NCBI RefSeq assembly: GCF_001513785.1
Contig: NZ_LNQS01000001.1
Location: 1,364,001 to 1,428,000 of the forward strand
Length of the DNA stretch: 64,000 bases
Direction of reading: 5' to 3'
Source of the DNA: Rheinheimera sp. EpRS3
Lineage (GTDB): Bacteria > Pseudomonadota > Gammaproteobacteria > Enterobacterales > Alteromonadaceae
The stretch's first letter is position 1. Every line of letters begins with the position of its first letter. Position numbers and translations under genes: made by a program. Shown here in pieces: positions 45,388 to 53,755 of the stretch. The notes under the pieces were generated by a model. It saw only the letters and a program-made list of their open reading frames with translations, was not told the origin of the DNA and did no database searches.

Positions 45388-45596
45388 AACTGACATTACG
45401 GCAAAAAATCAGGCTTTGGCTGTGGCAGCACCGGCGCAGCCTGGTCATCATGCTGTTTAGCCTGCCGGCACCGGCACTGTTGTTTGGCTACAACAGCTTG
45501 CTAACGCCGGACACTGCGCTATTGCCGCTGCTGACGTTAGCGCAATTGGCCGCCGGTGCGCTGCTTGTAATAGTGGTTATTATTCTGAGCGACTAG
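45381..45596 (+). CDS. Small two-helix membrane protein, third gene of the sigma operon
   Basis: A 71-residue protein with a basic N terminus (KLTLRQKIRLWLWQHRR) and two hydrophobic helices (about 20-38 and 48-69). Its ATG lies inside the end of the sigma gene (7-base overlap), which implies coupled translation. No cysteine, histidine or known anti-sigma motif is visible. It could bind the sigma factor through the basic N terminus, but this is speculation from context. Confidence 0.6.
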   Translation: MLKLTLRQKIRLWLWQHRRSLVIMLFSLPAPALLFGYNSLLTPDTALLPLLTLAQLAAGALLVIVVIILSD

Positions 45597-45619
45597 CGGG
45601 CAGGGTAGTATGTAACAGG

Positions 45620-45964
45620 CTATTTAGTCTTAGGTTTATTCAACAACGCTTTTAAATCGGCAAAAGGGTTATGGGTAGCCGCCGCCACTTTTTGCTCGGT
45701 AGTACCGCCATACAGCACAAATTCGTGGAATTTATTGTGCTCGTTATCATGGCAGTAAATACACAGTAATTCCCAGTTGCTGCCATCGCTTGGGTTATTA
45801 CTGTGGTTGTGGTCGATATGATGCACGGTTAATTCACGCAAATTAGAGTGTACAAACTCACGGGCACAACGGCCGCATACCCAGGGGTACATTTTTAACG
45901 CCTTGTCGCGATAACCCTGTTCTTGTTGCTGATAAGCCTGGGCGCCGCTGTTGGTTTTGCTCAT
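45620..45964 (-). CDS. yajD: YajD-family HNH nuclease
   Basis: A 114-residue HNH endonuclease-fold protein. It has a CGRC pair and a CIYC pair that bind structural zinc, with the catalytic HHIDHNHSNNPSDGSNW segment between them. The sequence matches E. coli YajD along its length. DNA cleavage activity is likely; its role in the cell is unknown. AAGGAC precedes the ATG by about five bases. It converges on the second sigma operon. Confidence 0.88.
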   Translation of the reverse strand: MSKTNSGAQAYQQQEQGYRDKALKMYPWVCGRCAREFVHSNLRELTVHHIDHNHSNNPSDGSNWELLCIYCHDNEHNKFHEFVLYGGTTEQKVAAATHNPFADLKALLNKPKTK

Positions 45965-46330
45965 AACTGTCCTTTTTTATTATTACTGCCGCTTATATGT
46001 AGCCGGGTTAGCCTGAAGGCAATTATGGCACCGGGCACCATTTTACAGCAATAACCTTGTATCCGATGCTGATATATCACTGCATGGCATAGCGTTAAAC
46101 CCGCATCGGTTAGGCCGTGTTGGCGAAATATATTGCTTACTGCCCGGGTCTTGTGGTGAGGCACAATCTGGATCCTGCCTATAAGTTGCATGCCTGATGT
46201 ATTAAAGCCGGGTATTTCTTTTGCCCATTGCTGGTTGATTTTTTTAAATTATGCATTTTGGCTAAGCTAAAAGTGCTTAGACAACATATATCTTAAAATC
46301 AAAATAAATTAAAAGATGAGACGTTTCAGT

Positions 46331-47311
46331 ATGAAAAAATTAATCTGGGCGCTGCTGTTAACGCCGTTAATTGGCCAGACAACGGAAGTGCCTGTTAACG
46401 TGACCGCACAACAATTTGTCGATTTACAGCAAGGAAATGCTGTTTATCCGGGCTTTCGCCGGGCGCATGCTAAAGGTATTTGTGTCAGTGGTGAGTTTCG
46501 TTCGAATGGTCAGCTAAGTGATTATTCAAAAGCACCGGTGTTTCAGCCTGGCGTTACGCCGTTTACTGGCCGGTTATCTATTGCGGGTAACAACCCTACT
46601 GCACCTGATTTAAAAGCTCCAGTGCGCAGTTTGGCGCTGAGTTTTTCAATCAGTAGTACCGAGCAATGGCGCCTTGCTATGAATACACCACCGGTAATGG
46701 CTGTGGCCGAGCCGCATACGTTTTATCAGCAAATACTGGCTATTCAGGCCGGACCTGCGGCAATAAAACAATTTTTTTCTGAACACCCTGAAAGCAAAGA
46801 ATTTTTGGCTTGGGCCGCCCAATATAAGGCAAGTGGCAGTTTCGCGTCTGAAACCTATAACAGTATTAATGCTTTTTATCTGATAAACCAGAACGGCAAA
46901 AAACAAGCGGTGCGCTGGGTTATGCAACCGACAGTAACTGTAGCTACAACAGACGCACAAGACGTAGATGCACTACAAAATGAAATTGCTAACCGGGTTG
47001 CGGCGGGCAATGTGGTATTTGACTGGGTATTTACCCTGGCCGATGCTGCTGATGATGAAAACAATGCCACTAAAGCCTGGCCCGACAGCCGGCAAAAAAT
47101 TACGGCTGGCCAGATAGTGATAAACAATACCACGGCTCAGTTGGAAGGCGGGTGCCATGCCATTAACTTTGACCCACTGGTGTTGCCAACCGGCATTGAA
47201 GCAACAGCAGATCCGATCTTACGTGCACGCTCTTCAGCTTATGCAGAGTCTTATCGCCGTCGGGCAACCGAACAGTTAACAGGTGCATTAAAGGAGCCAG
47301 AAAATGACTAA
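46331..47311 (+). CDS. SrpA-type catalase-related peroxidase, periplasmic
   Basis: A 326-residue haem protein with a signal peptide (about 1-16). It is a minimal catalase: the distal His is in RRAHAKGICVSGEF (His46), and the proximal Tyr lies in the terminal ARSSAYAESYRRRA segment. Such small catalases (about 320-350 residues, versus 480 or more for classical ones) act mainly as peroxidases. The ATG at 46331 starts a clear signal peptide; an ATG at 46316 would add five residues. It overlaps the cytochrome b561 gene by 8 bases, the usual pair, in which the cytochrome passes electrons to the peroxidase. Confidence 0.88.
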   Translation: MKKLIWALLLTPLIGQTTEVPVNVTAQQFVDLQQGNAVYPGFRRAHAKGICVSGEFRSNGQLSDYSKAPVFQPGVTPFTGRLSIAGNNPTAPDLKAPVRSLALSFSISSTEQWRLAMNTPPVMAVAEPHTFYQQILAIQAGPAAIKQFFSEHPESKEFLAWAAQYKASGSFASETYNSINAFYLINQNGKKQAVRWVMQPTVTVATTDAQDVDALQNEIANRVAAGNVVFDWVFTLADAADDENNATKAWPDSRQKITAGQIVINNTTAQLEGGCHAINFDPLVLPTGIEATADPILRARSSAYAESYRRRATEQLTGALKEPEND

Positions 47312-47828
47312 CACCGAGCGTTTTTCACTGTCAATGCGCTTATTTCACTGGGGTATGGCGGCATTAATTTTTGCCATGCTAACCGCGGGTTTATTAATGG
47401 TGGCATCATTGGATGGCTGGCAGTTAACGGTACTTACTGCACATAAAGTGTTTGGTGTTATTGCCGCACTGCTGGTAAGTATGCGCCTTATAAACCGCCT
47501 GCGCCAACCTATACCTGCCTTACCAGATGATTTAAGCCACTGGCAGAAAATGTCGGCACGGGTTTCACATTGGTTACTGTACGGTTTATTGTTTGCCATG
47601 CCGGTTTCCGGATACCTGATGCAATACTTTGCCGCCAGGCCTATTGATGTGTTCGGCTGGTTCCGCCTACCTGCAGCACTTAATGTGAATATTTACAATT
47701 ACGCACTGTTTCGTGAGTTGCACTCCGTATTTGCTATTGCGCTTATCTGCCTGATAGCACTGCATATCGGCGCGGCCTTGCACCATCACATTATCCGAAA
47801 AGACAAGGTGTTAAAAAGTATGCTGTAA
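47304..47828 (+). CDS. Cytochrome b561 (YodB-like)
   Basis: A 174-residue, four-helix membrane cytochrome of the bacterial b561 family. Haem-ligand histidines are visible in SMRLFHWGMAAL, LTAHKVFG, ELHSVFAIAL and LHIGAALHHH. It takes electrons from the quinol pool and should pass them to the peroxidase encoded just upstream. The 8-base overlap implies coupled translation. Confidence 0.88.
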   Translation: MTNTERFSLSMRLFHWGMAALIFAMLTAGLLMVASLDGWQLTVLTAHKVFGVIAALLVSMRLINRLRQPIPALPDDLSHWQKMSARVSHWLLYGLLFAMPVSGYLMQYFAARPIDVFGWFRLPAALNVNIYNYALFRELHSVFAIALICLIALHIGAALHHHIIRKDKVLKSML

Positions 47829-47832
47829 CTGC

Positions 47833-47861
47833 TTGACCAGTGTAACTTTTTCAGTAAATGT
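47833..47861 (+). repeat. Junction element copy 1 (most diverged)
   Basis: This copy matches the 29-base core TTGACC-N16-TAAATGT shared with the copies at 50627, 52518 and 53640, without length change. It stands 40 bases before the decayed copy of the gene at 50697, which in its intact form is also preceded by this element. Confidence 0.6.
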
Positions 47862-47900
47862 GGGCCCCTGTTTAAGAGGCATAACCCGGTTCAAATGGGG

Positions 47901-48214
47901 GCAGCTTTGTGCAGCAGCAAGTCGACTTTTTATCGTCTGCCGCACAGCATGGCAGTATCAAAGCGCTGATAAAGCTGTCGCAACTGCATTATGCGCAAAC
48001 TGTAGGCGAAGATGGCCGCTTACAAGCCTATGCGTTTAACCAGATGATTATGGAACTCACCGATGATACCGACTTGTACAATCGCTACAACTGGTTTCAG
48101 TAGCGGGCACAGTCAGTATTTGCGACAGAAGAAATTGAACAGGCTATGGCGATGTCTGACCAATGGTTAAGCATCATCCAGGCCAATGGTACTTTGTATT
48201 TGCACAGCAACTAA
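47901..48214 (+). pseudogene. Truncated, decayed duplicate of the gene at 50697-51677
   Basis: Positions 47901-48209 align with 51361-51669 at a constant offset of 3460 with no gap; I count about 18 differences in 309 bases (about 94% identity). Only the last third of the gene is present, and an in-frame TAG interrupts it at 48101-48103, where the intact copy has CAA. The reading frame otherwise continues to a stop at 48212-48214. The upstream junction element is retained, so the copy probably began as element plus gene and then lost about 650 bases. Confidence 0.85.
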
Positions 48215-48260
48215 CTGCTGATGCCTGCGCTGGCAGTAAGGTTTTTTTCATTGAGGCAAT

Positions 48261-48842
48261 ATGAGTCTAGAAGTGATAGCGCCAGCGCAGTGGCAAACCC
48301 AGCGTTGGCAAAACGGTGGTGGCATTACCCATCAGCTGTGCCGGCAGGATGACGAGCACGGGCTTTTATGGCGTTTATCCATCGCCGAAGTAGCCAGTGA
48401 TGGCCCGTTTTCCTGTTTTGATAATATCGATCGCATAATTTTACTGCTGACAGGCGAGGGCTTTAGCCTGCATGGCGTGGGTGATAACCCGCAGCTGCTG
48501 GATGCGCCGCTTATGCCGTTTTCCTTTGCCGGTGAAACTGCCATTCACTGCACGCTGTTAAAGGGCGCAGTGCGCGATTTTAACCTGATGACCCGCCGTG
48601 ATACGGTGCAGGCACAGTTGAAGGTGCTGACGATTGGCAGTGCTGTACAAACATTGCCGCTAAGCCCGCAAACGCTTATCTATATTGCCAGCGGCAGCAT
48701 AAATGCTGTGCTGGGCGCAAAGCACATAACGCTGCAAGCGCAGCATACACTTAGCCTGAGTAATGAAGCGGGCATTGTACAGTTAAGCAGCGACGATAGC
48801 GCAGAGGTTGTTTACATTGGCTTGTCTGGACCGTCGGCGTAA
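48261..48842 (+). CDS. HutD/Ves-family protein
   Basis: A 193-residue cupin-like protein of the HutD/Ves family. It has the family's WQNGGGITHQL segment at about 16-27, WRLSIAEVASDGPFSCFDNIDRIILLLTGEGF, and GAVRDFNLMTRRD. Members occur near histidine-utilisation genes (HutD) or as the cold-expressed Ves; the biochemical role is not established. No hut gene is near. GAGG precedes the ATG. It lies between the decayed duplicate and the toxin-like gene. Confidence 0.85.
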   Translation: MSLEVIAPAQWQTQRWQNGGGITHQLCRQDDEHGLLWRLSIAEVASDGPFSCFDNIDRIILLLTGEGFSLHGVGDNPQLLDAPLMPFSFAGETAIHCTLLKGAVRDFNLMTRRDTVQAQLKVLTIGSAVQTLPLSPQTLIYIASGSINAVLGAKHITLQAQHTLSLSNEAGIVQLSSDDSAEVVYIGLSGPSA

Positions 48843-49048
48843 CTATTCAGGCTACCTCTGATTTTTATCATCTACTGGCAGCGTAGTATCTCTATCACTC
48901 ACGCTAAACCAATGCAGGGGGTATAGCTTCATCCTATCAGTTCCTCAGTAGCTGTTGGTTTTAAATTTCACCAAAAAATAACAAATAAGTTGCAATTATT
49001 GTGTTCCTTTCTAAAATAACCTTCTCTCTTTATATACAAGGAATGTTT

Positions 49049-49966
49049 ATGACGGCATATCTGGCACAACAGCAAGCGCAGCGTATTCAGTTTCAACAGC
49101 AGTTGGAAAAAGATTTGGCAGAAAGTCAGGCTGATATTTATGTACTGAATGCGCGTGAATTAACAGAGTTTTGGCTTACTGTGCAGCGGCATGAAGGTAA
49201 GACACAGCCGCAAATTGAAGCGATGTTCAAAGATTTGACAGGTTTAGATTTGGCGAAACAACTGTTAGCCACTGGTCGTGATTATGGGGCCGCTGGTAAC
49301 GATTTAGCCACTGTCGTTGTGCTGGGAGCAGACTTAAAACGCGGTAGCCGGTTTTTTGAAACCTACCGGACAGTTAAACAAGGCGGGCAGACATATATTA
49401 TTTTTAAAGGGAATCATCGGGCCCGCTTAATCATCAAGGGCACACGTTATCTGGCCACTAATACCGTGATGTTGAAAATGGCAATAGGTACAGAGGGATT
49501 AAAAAAATCTGCCAAAAGCGGCTTTTTGGTATCGGTAGTTTTCTCGGTTACGTTACATAGCATCCAGTGGTTGTTTGAAGACGAGTACCGTTGGACAAAT
49601 TGGTTAGCCGGCGTCTCAACCGACTTAGTTAAAATAACCATAGCCAGCGCTGCTGGATATTTTGCAGCTGTAGGTGTTGCAGCTCTAATGGGAGCAACTG
49701 TTGTTGCTGTTGTTCCCATCATTGCTGGTGTCGCAATATCCTTACTGACAGGTTATTTTTTAAATGTAATCGATAATCACTTTAAAATTACGGAATCATT
49801 GCTCCGCTGGTTTGAATATCAAGAGCGCTCAGTCATAGAAAAGGTGAATGATGGCATTGCCTATATTGTGACCTCATCCGCCACATATGTAAAAAGACAG
49901 CTTTACAAAGCCTCAATAGAAAAAATGAATCAAATCTTACGAAGAAATCCTTTGCCATGGCTCTAA
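49049..49966 (+). CDS. Probable pore-forming toxin/effector-like protein
   Basis: A 305-residue protein with no signal peptide. An N-terminal helical, charged, Gln-rich part (1-90) is followed by a compact region (IIFKGNHRARLIIKGTRYLATN, about 117-138) and a hydrophobic segment (158-175). A long hydrophobic hairpin follows at about 196-236 (YFAAVGVAALMG, VVPIIAGVAISLLTGYF), flanked by amphipathic helices. A buried hydrophobic hairpin near the C terminus is the hallmark of colicin-type and some type VI effector pores. The overlapping next gene encodes a multi-helix membrane protein, as expected of an immunity partner. The ATG at 49049, not 49043, is at proper distance from AAGGA. Function is inferred from topology and context. 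Confidence 0.5.
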   Translation: MTAYLAQQQAQRIQFQQQLEKDLAESQADIYVLNARELTEFWLTVQRHEGKTQPQIEAMFKDLTGLDLAKQLLATGRDYGAAGNDLATVVVLGADLKRGSRFFETYRTVKQGGQTYIIFKGNHRARLIIKGTRYLATNTVMLKMAIGTEGLKKSAKSGFLVSVVFSVTLHSIQWLFEDEYRWTNWLAGVSTDLVKITIASAAGYFAAVGVAALMGATVVAVVPIIAGVAISLLTGYFLNVIDNHFKITESLLRWFEYQERSVIEKVNDGIAYIVTSSATYVKRQLYKASIEKMNQILRRNPLPWL

Positions 49967-50562
49967 CTAAATCTCAAAAAAAGGCCGCACTAGGCTTGCT
50001 GCTTTTAAGCCTGGTGCTGTTGCCAGTTGTTGTTTGGGGGTTGTTGTTTGACCTGTCATACCATACACAGGCTATCGCAAGTGGTCGCCAGCTTATAATT
50101 CACAGCAGTATGCATGGCTTGGCATTTGGCGGAGGTGTTCTTTGTTTAGTACTCATTATTTGGGTAGTTGTAAGGCTAGCTTTTAAGGCGCAGGTATACG
50201 AACAAAGGATAAACAGACTGTTTGGCAGATTGATCATAGGTAGCTTTGTGCTAATGCTTACAGGCTACTACGGTATGAGTTTGTACTGGCAAACAAAGAT
50301 GGCAGCTAAAGGCTACGAGCAATGTCCAGCAAGTACGCTACTATTTACCCGTGTTACTTACAGTGCCTGGACGTTAAATCCTGCACTTTGTTACGACTCT
50401 GACGTTAAAAGGATTGTGTTGCGAGGTTCTAGCGGCGAGTCGGAGCAAGTCGAACAAATGTTACAGCAACGGGAAAGACAGCAAGAAGCACGGCGGCAGT
50501 TCTTGTTGCAGGAAGAGCAACTGAAACAGCAGCGGCTGCAAAGGGCTGCTGAATCGCAGTAA
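49957..50562 (+). CDS. Three-helix membrane protein, candidate immunity protein
   Basis: A 201-residue protein with membrane helices at about 11-31, 54-76 and 89-107, a short periplasmic part with two cysteines (QCPAS and ALCYDS), and a Gln/Arg/Glu-rich coiled coil at 160-200. It starts 10 bases inside the toxin-like gene. Immunity proteins to pore-forming colicins are small inner-membrane proteins with three or four helices, which this resembles. The long coiled coil is unusual for that class. A junction element with a hairpin begins 18 bases after the stop. Confidence 0.5.
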   Translation: MALTKSQKKAALGLLLLSLVLLPVVVWGLLFDLSYHTQAIASGRQLIIHSSMHGLAFGGGVLCLVLIIWVVVRLAFKAQVYEQRINRLFGRLIIGSFVLMLTGYYGMSLYWQTKMAAKGYEQCPASTLLFTRVTYSAWTLNPALCYDSDVKRIVLRGSSGESEQVEQMLQQRERQQEARRQFLLQEEQLKQQRLQRAAESQ

Positions 50563-50580
50563 GAATAAATGAAATAAGCC

Positions 50581-50657
50581 GTAAGGGCGCATTATTGCGC
50601 CCTTAGCTTTTGCAGCAAATAATGCCTTGACCAAGTTTGGTTTTTCGGTAAATGTAA
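50581..50657 (+). repeat. Junction element copy 2 (with terminator-like hairpin)
   Basis: A 77-base unit nearly identical to 53594-53670 (about 72 of 77 by eye). It begins with a perfect 8-bp hairpin (50583-50590 with 50597-50604, loop ATTATT) that could end transcription of the preceding gene. It ends with the 29-base core TTGACC-N16-TAAATGT found in four places. The core could be a promoter (TTGACC as -35), which would make each unit a terminator-promoter boundary. Confidence 0.75.
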
Positions 50658-50696
50658 TCTTCCGCCAAAAATAGCATCGTTTTTATAAGGTAGTTT

Positions 50697-51677
50697 GTGC
50701 CAGCCCAAGTTAATTTTCCCAATAGGTTTAAGCTGAAAACGCTGTTGGCAGCGTTATTGTTACTGGTTTTAGCCGCTATATGGTTGGCAAACAAATATAG
50801 CAGCACAGCACCTGTTGCAGCTGAAAGTGTTAAGCCACAATCCCTGCAAGATAGTCCTATAGAACATCAACCAGCAGAGAATGCTTATACCGTGCACGAT
50901 ATGCTGGGCAGCGAAAAGCCTATTACAGCCACAGATAATGACGGCCAACTGATCATTATGCCAAGGCCGGATTGGGCACTGGATGGCAATTTGTTGGTTC
51001 ACTTTAGCCAATTAGAGCAGGCTGCAAAGCAAGGAGATACTGAAGCGGCCTATGTGCTGGGTATGAACCTGCACAATTGCTACTTTGCACCAGAAGATGA
51101 CACTCATCTGGCTGAGCGACTAGAACAAGCTTATCAATTTAACGACAACGGTGTGGCGGTAGCAGAAAATGCTGAGCGCTATGATTTTTGTTTTGGTGTT
51201 GATAAACAGCAGCGTAACCAGTTTTATGCTTATCTGGCAATGGCTGCCGACAATGGTTATGTACCTGCGCAGGAGGCGATAGCACTTATCACGCCCGAGC
51301 AATATATGCATGCAGCAGGTTATGCCAAGCTTGAACGCAATGATTATGTCGCCAAACGCAGCAGCTTTGTGCAGCAGCAAGTCGACTTTTTATCGTCTGC
51401 TGCACAGCATGGCAGTATCAAAGCGCTGATAAAGCTGTCGAAACTGCATTATGCTCAAACTGTAGGCCAGGATGGCCGCTTACAAGCCTATGCGTTTAAC
51501 CAGATGATTATGGAACTCACCGACGATACCGAGTTGTACAATCGCTACAACTGGTTTCAGCAACGGGCGCAGTCAGTATTTACGCCGGAAGAAATTGAAC
51601 AAGCTATGGCGATGTCTGACCAATGGTTAAGCATCATCCAGGCCAATGGTACTTTGTACTTACATAACAACGAATAA
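50697..51677 (+). CDS. Membrane-anchored Sel1/TPR-like helical protein
   Basis: A 326-residue protein with an N-terminal membrane anchor (about 15-32, LLAALLLLVLAAIWLANK), a low-complexity linker (33-90), and a helical body. Segments such as LEQAAKQGDTEAAYVLGMNL, YLAMAADNGYVPAQEAI and FLSSAAQHGSIKALIKLSKLHYA have the A-x-x-G-x-x-x-A spacing of Sel1-like repeats. It therefore probably mediates protein contacts in the periplasm. Start is GTG, eight bases after AAGG. A decayed partial copy lies at 47901-48214. The stop is followed by an independent lipase gene. Confidence 0.65.
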   Translation: MPAQVNFPNRFKLKTLLAALLLLVLAAIWLANKYSSTAPVAAESVKPQSLQDSPIEHQPAENAYTVHDMLGSEKPITATDNDGQLIIMPRPDWALDGNLLVHFSQLEQAAKQGDTEAAYVLGMNLHNCYFAPEDDTHLAERLEQAYQFNDNGVAVAENAERYDFCFGVDKQQRNQFYAYLAMAADNGYVPAQEAIALITPEQYMHAAGYAKLERNDYVAKRSSFVQQQVDFLSSAAQHGSIKALIKLSKLHYAQTVGQDGRLQAYAFNQMIMELTDDTELYNRYNWFQQRAQSVFTPEEIEQAMAMSDQWLSIIQANGTLYLHNNE

Positions 51678-51763
51678 TTGAACGTTAGGTTGCTTGTTTC
51701 GATGGACGTTGAAAGGCGTAGCAATAAGGCTATAACTGAGCTTCGGGTAATTTAAGGAATGCA

Positions 51764-52510
51764 ATGCGAATAATACTGTCAGCTGTTTTACTGCTTATAT
51801 CGTTTAACAGTGTGGCTAAAGACTGTGTTGTGCTGTTGCATGGTTTGGCCCGCAGCGCCGGTGCGATGGATACGATGCAGCAGGCGCTTGATGATGCGGG
51901 TTATCATACGGTGAATGTAGATTACCCCTCACGAGAACACGCCATTGAAGTATTGGCGTCAATGGTTATTCCACCGGCGTTAGAGCAGTGCCGGGCTAAG
52001 CAAAGCCGTGTTATTCATTTTGTTACCCATTCTATGGGTGGTATTTTGCTGCGCCAGTATACGCAGCATAACACTATCGCAGATTCAGGCCGCGTAGTCA
52101 TGATGGGGCCGCCAAATCAGGGCAGCCAGGTAGTAGATAATTTAAAAGACGTGCCGGGTTTTGAGGCGTATAACGGCCCGGCCGGTATGCAGCTGGGTAC
52201 TGGCGCGCACGATATACCCAAACAGCTGGGGCCGGTAAGTTTTGAGCTGGGTGTCATTGCCGGTACCAGTTCTATCAATCTGATATTGTCAAACTTTCTG
52301 CCCAACCCGGATGATGGCAAGGTGTCAGTTGAAAATACCAAAGTACAAGGCATGTGCGCGCTGGTTACGGTAGCGGTATCGCATCCGTTTCTGATGAAAC
52401 GGCAGCAGGTTATCAGCCAGGTACTGCACTTTTTGCGCAGCGGCAGCTTTTTTGGTGACAACGCACAGCAGTTTAGCTGCCCGGCGCAGTTAAAACCGAA
52501 GTTAAGTTGA
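51764..52510 (+). CDS. Secreted alpha/beta hydrolase (lipase-like)
   Basis: A 248-residue protein with a signal peptide (about 1-18) and a lipase/PGAP1-like alpha/beta hydrolase domain. The oxyanion segment is VVLLHGLARSAGAM and the nucleophile elbow THSMGG with Ser90; an Asp (PNPDDGKVS) and a His (VAVSHPFLM) follow at suitable positions. It should hydrolyse ester bonds of lipids in the periplasm. AAGGA five bases before the ATG supports the start. A junction element begins four bases after its stop. Confidence 0.82.
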   Translation: MRIILSAVLLLISFNSVAKDCVVLLHGLARSAGAMDTMQQALDDAGYHTVNVDYPSREHAIEVLASMVIPPALEQCRAKQSRVIHFVTHSMGGILLRQYTQHNTIADSGRVVMMGPPNQGSQVVDNLKDVPGFEAYNGPAGMQLGTGAHDIPKQLGPVSFELGVIAGTSSINLILSNFLPNPDDGKVSVENTKVQGMCALVTVAVSHPFLMKRQQVISQVLHFLRSGSFFGDNAQQFSCPAQLKPKLS

Positions 52511-52513
52511 TTT

Positions 52514-52578
52514 AAAGCCTTGACCAAGTTTATTTTTTCGGTAAATGTAACAATAAGTTTAAGGTTCACTAACCTGTT
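52514..52578 (+). repeat. Junction element copy 3
   Basis: The first 37 bases match the core part of copies 2 and 4 with few changes and no gap. The following 28 bases (to 52578) resemble the tail of copy 4 (53671-53698), sharing the TTTAAG, ACTAA and CTGTT blocks. The hairpin part is missing here. It precedes the SDR gene by about 95 bases. Confidence 0.65.
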
Positions 52579-52671
52579 TCTGTGGTTTTTGAAAGATGCA
52601 GGCCAAAGGTAAGGCCCGACCCTGAGGTACACTCAAAAGGAATCCTGAGCTGAGACCTACAAGGAAGCAAT

Positions 52672-53550
52672 ATGACTGAGAAAGTAACTCGATTGATCTC
52701 TCTTTGGCGAAAATTAAAGGTCTGGCGACGCGTCCCAATAGGACCTATAGTCTTAGAATTTTCTTTTTTGAGAAAAACAAAATTAAGACGTAGCAAGAAA
52801 CAGGTTTCCTACGTAAATCAGAGCTTTCCTGCCTCGGAGCAACAAACTGACTTGGCTGTGGTGTTTGGGGTGGGCCCTGGATTTGGCTATGCATTAGCCC
52901 GACGCATTGCTCGAGATTGTCTCAGAGTAGTTTTAGTTTCGAGAGATGTTAATAAATTACAATTTCTTATGGAAGAAATTAGAGTAGCAGGTGGCGATGT
53001 TGCTGCCTATACCTGTGATGTCACCTCTGAGTTACTGGTAAAGAAAACTTTTAATGAAATAGTTAAGCATCATGGTACGCCAAGCTTAGTCGTTTATGGT
53101 ATTCAGAGCTTTGGTTCAGGCGAAGCAATGAATATAGAGTTACCGGCATTCGAAGCCGGTTGGAAGCACAATTGTTTGGGGGCATTTTTAGTTTCAAAGG
53201 AAGCTGCAAATTTAATGGTGCCTCTGGGCCGAGGTACTATAGTTCTGATTGGTTCGACTTCATCTGTAATTGGTCGTGAAGGGCATCTCAATTTAGTTGC
53301 TGGCAGGTTTGGTCAGCGAGGGTTAGCTCAAGTCCTCTCCAGAGAGTTATGGCCAAAAGGTATCCATGTCTGCCATATGATGATAGATGCAGACATTTTG
53401 AGCGAGGATAATTCCAGTGATAATCATCCTCAGGCAGATCCAAATGACATAGTTGACTCTGTAATGTTTTTGCACTGCCAACCAAAGACTGCCTGGACCA
53501 GTGAGCTTGATATAAGGCCGTGGAATGAGAAGTTTTGGGAGCATTGTTGA
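52672..53550 (+). CDS. SDR-family protein with degenerate active site
   Basis: A 292-residue protein with a 55-residue basic N-terminal extension followed by a Rossmann SDR domain. The cofactor loop is VFGVGPGFGYALARR (64-78), matching the atypical VxGVGPGLG subtype. The conserved Ser region is IGSTSSVIG (193-201). Where the catalytic YxxxK should be, the sequence reads L208-V-A-G-R212, so both Tyr and Lys are replaced. Cofactor binding may persist but normal oxidoreduction is doubtful. It is A+T rich and sits between two junction elements (copies 3 and 4), which suggests acquisition as a unit. Confidence 0.75.
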   Translation: MTEKVTRLISLWRKLKVWRRVPIGPIVLEFSFLRKTKLRRSKKQVSYVNQSFPASEQQTDLAVVFGVGPGFGYALARRIARDCLRVVLVSRDVNKLQFLMEEIRVAGGDVAAYTCDVTSELLVKKTFNEIVKHHGTPSLVVYGIQSFGSGEAMNIELPAFEAGWKHNCLGAFLVSKEAANLMVPLGRGTIVLIGSTSSVIGREGHLNLVAGRFGQRGLAQVLSRELWPKGIHVCHMMIDADILSEDNSSDNHPQADPNDIVDSVMFLHCQPKTAWTSELDIRPWNEKFWEHC

Positions 53551-53593
53551 CGTCAATTCAATATCGACAAGCTGGCCAGTACACCAAATCAAT

Positions 53594-53698
53594 GTAAGAG
53601 CGCATTATTGCGCCCTTAGCTTTTGCAGCAAATAAAGCCTTGACCAAGTTCAGTTTTTCGGTAAACGTAACTGCAAATTTAAGTCAACTAAGCTGTTA
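53594..53698 (+). repeat. Junction element copy 4
   Basis: The longest copy: hairpin part (53596-53617, one mismatch), 29-base core (53640-53668) and a tail shared with copy 3 (to 53698). It follows the SDR stop by 43 bases and precedes the coiled-coil membrane gene by 57 bases. Confidence 0.75.
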
Positions 53699-53755
53699 AT
53701 TGCACAGGGCAAGTCCGAGCAAATCATGTACTCGGTTTTTATTAGGGAAATATAG

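Noticed and set aside
45961..46191. Minus-strand open frame of 76 codons abutting yajD
   Set aside because: It overlaps the yajD start by ATGA, but the composition (His, Arg and Cys rich, no repeatable pattern) and lack of a ribosome binding site make it more likely chance.
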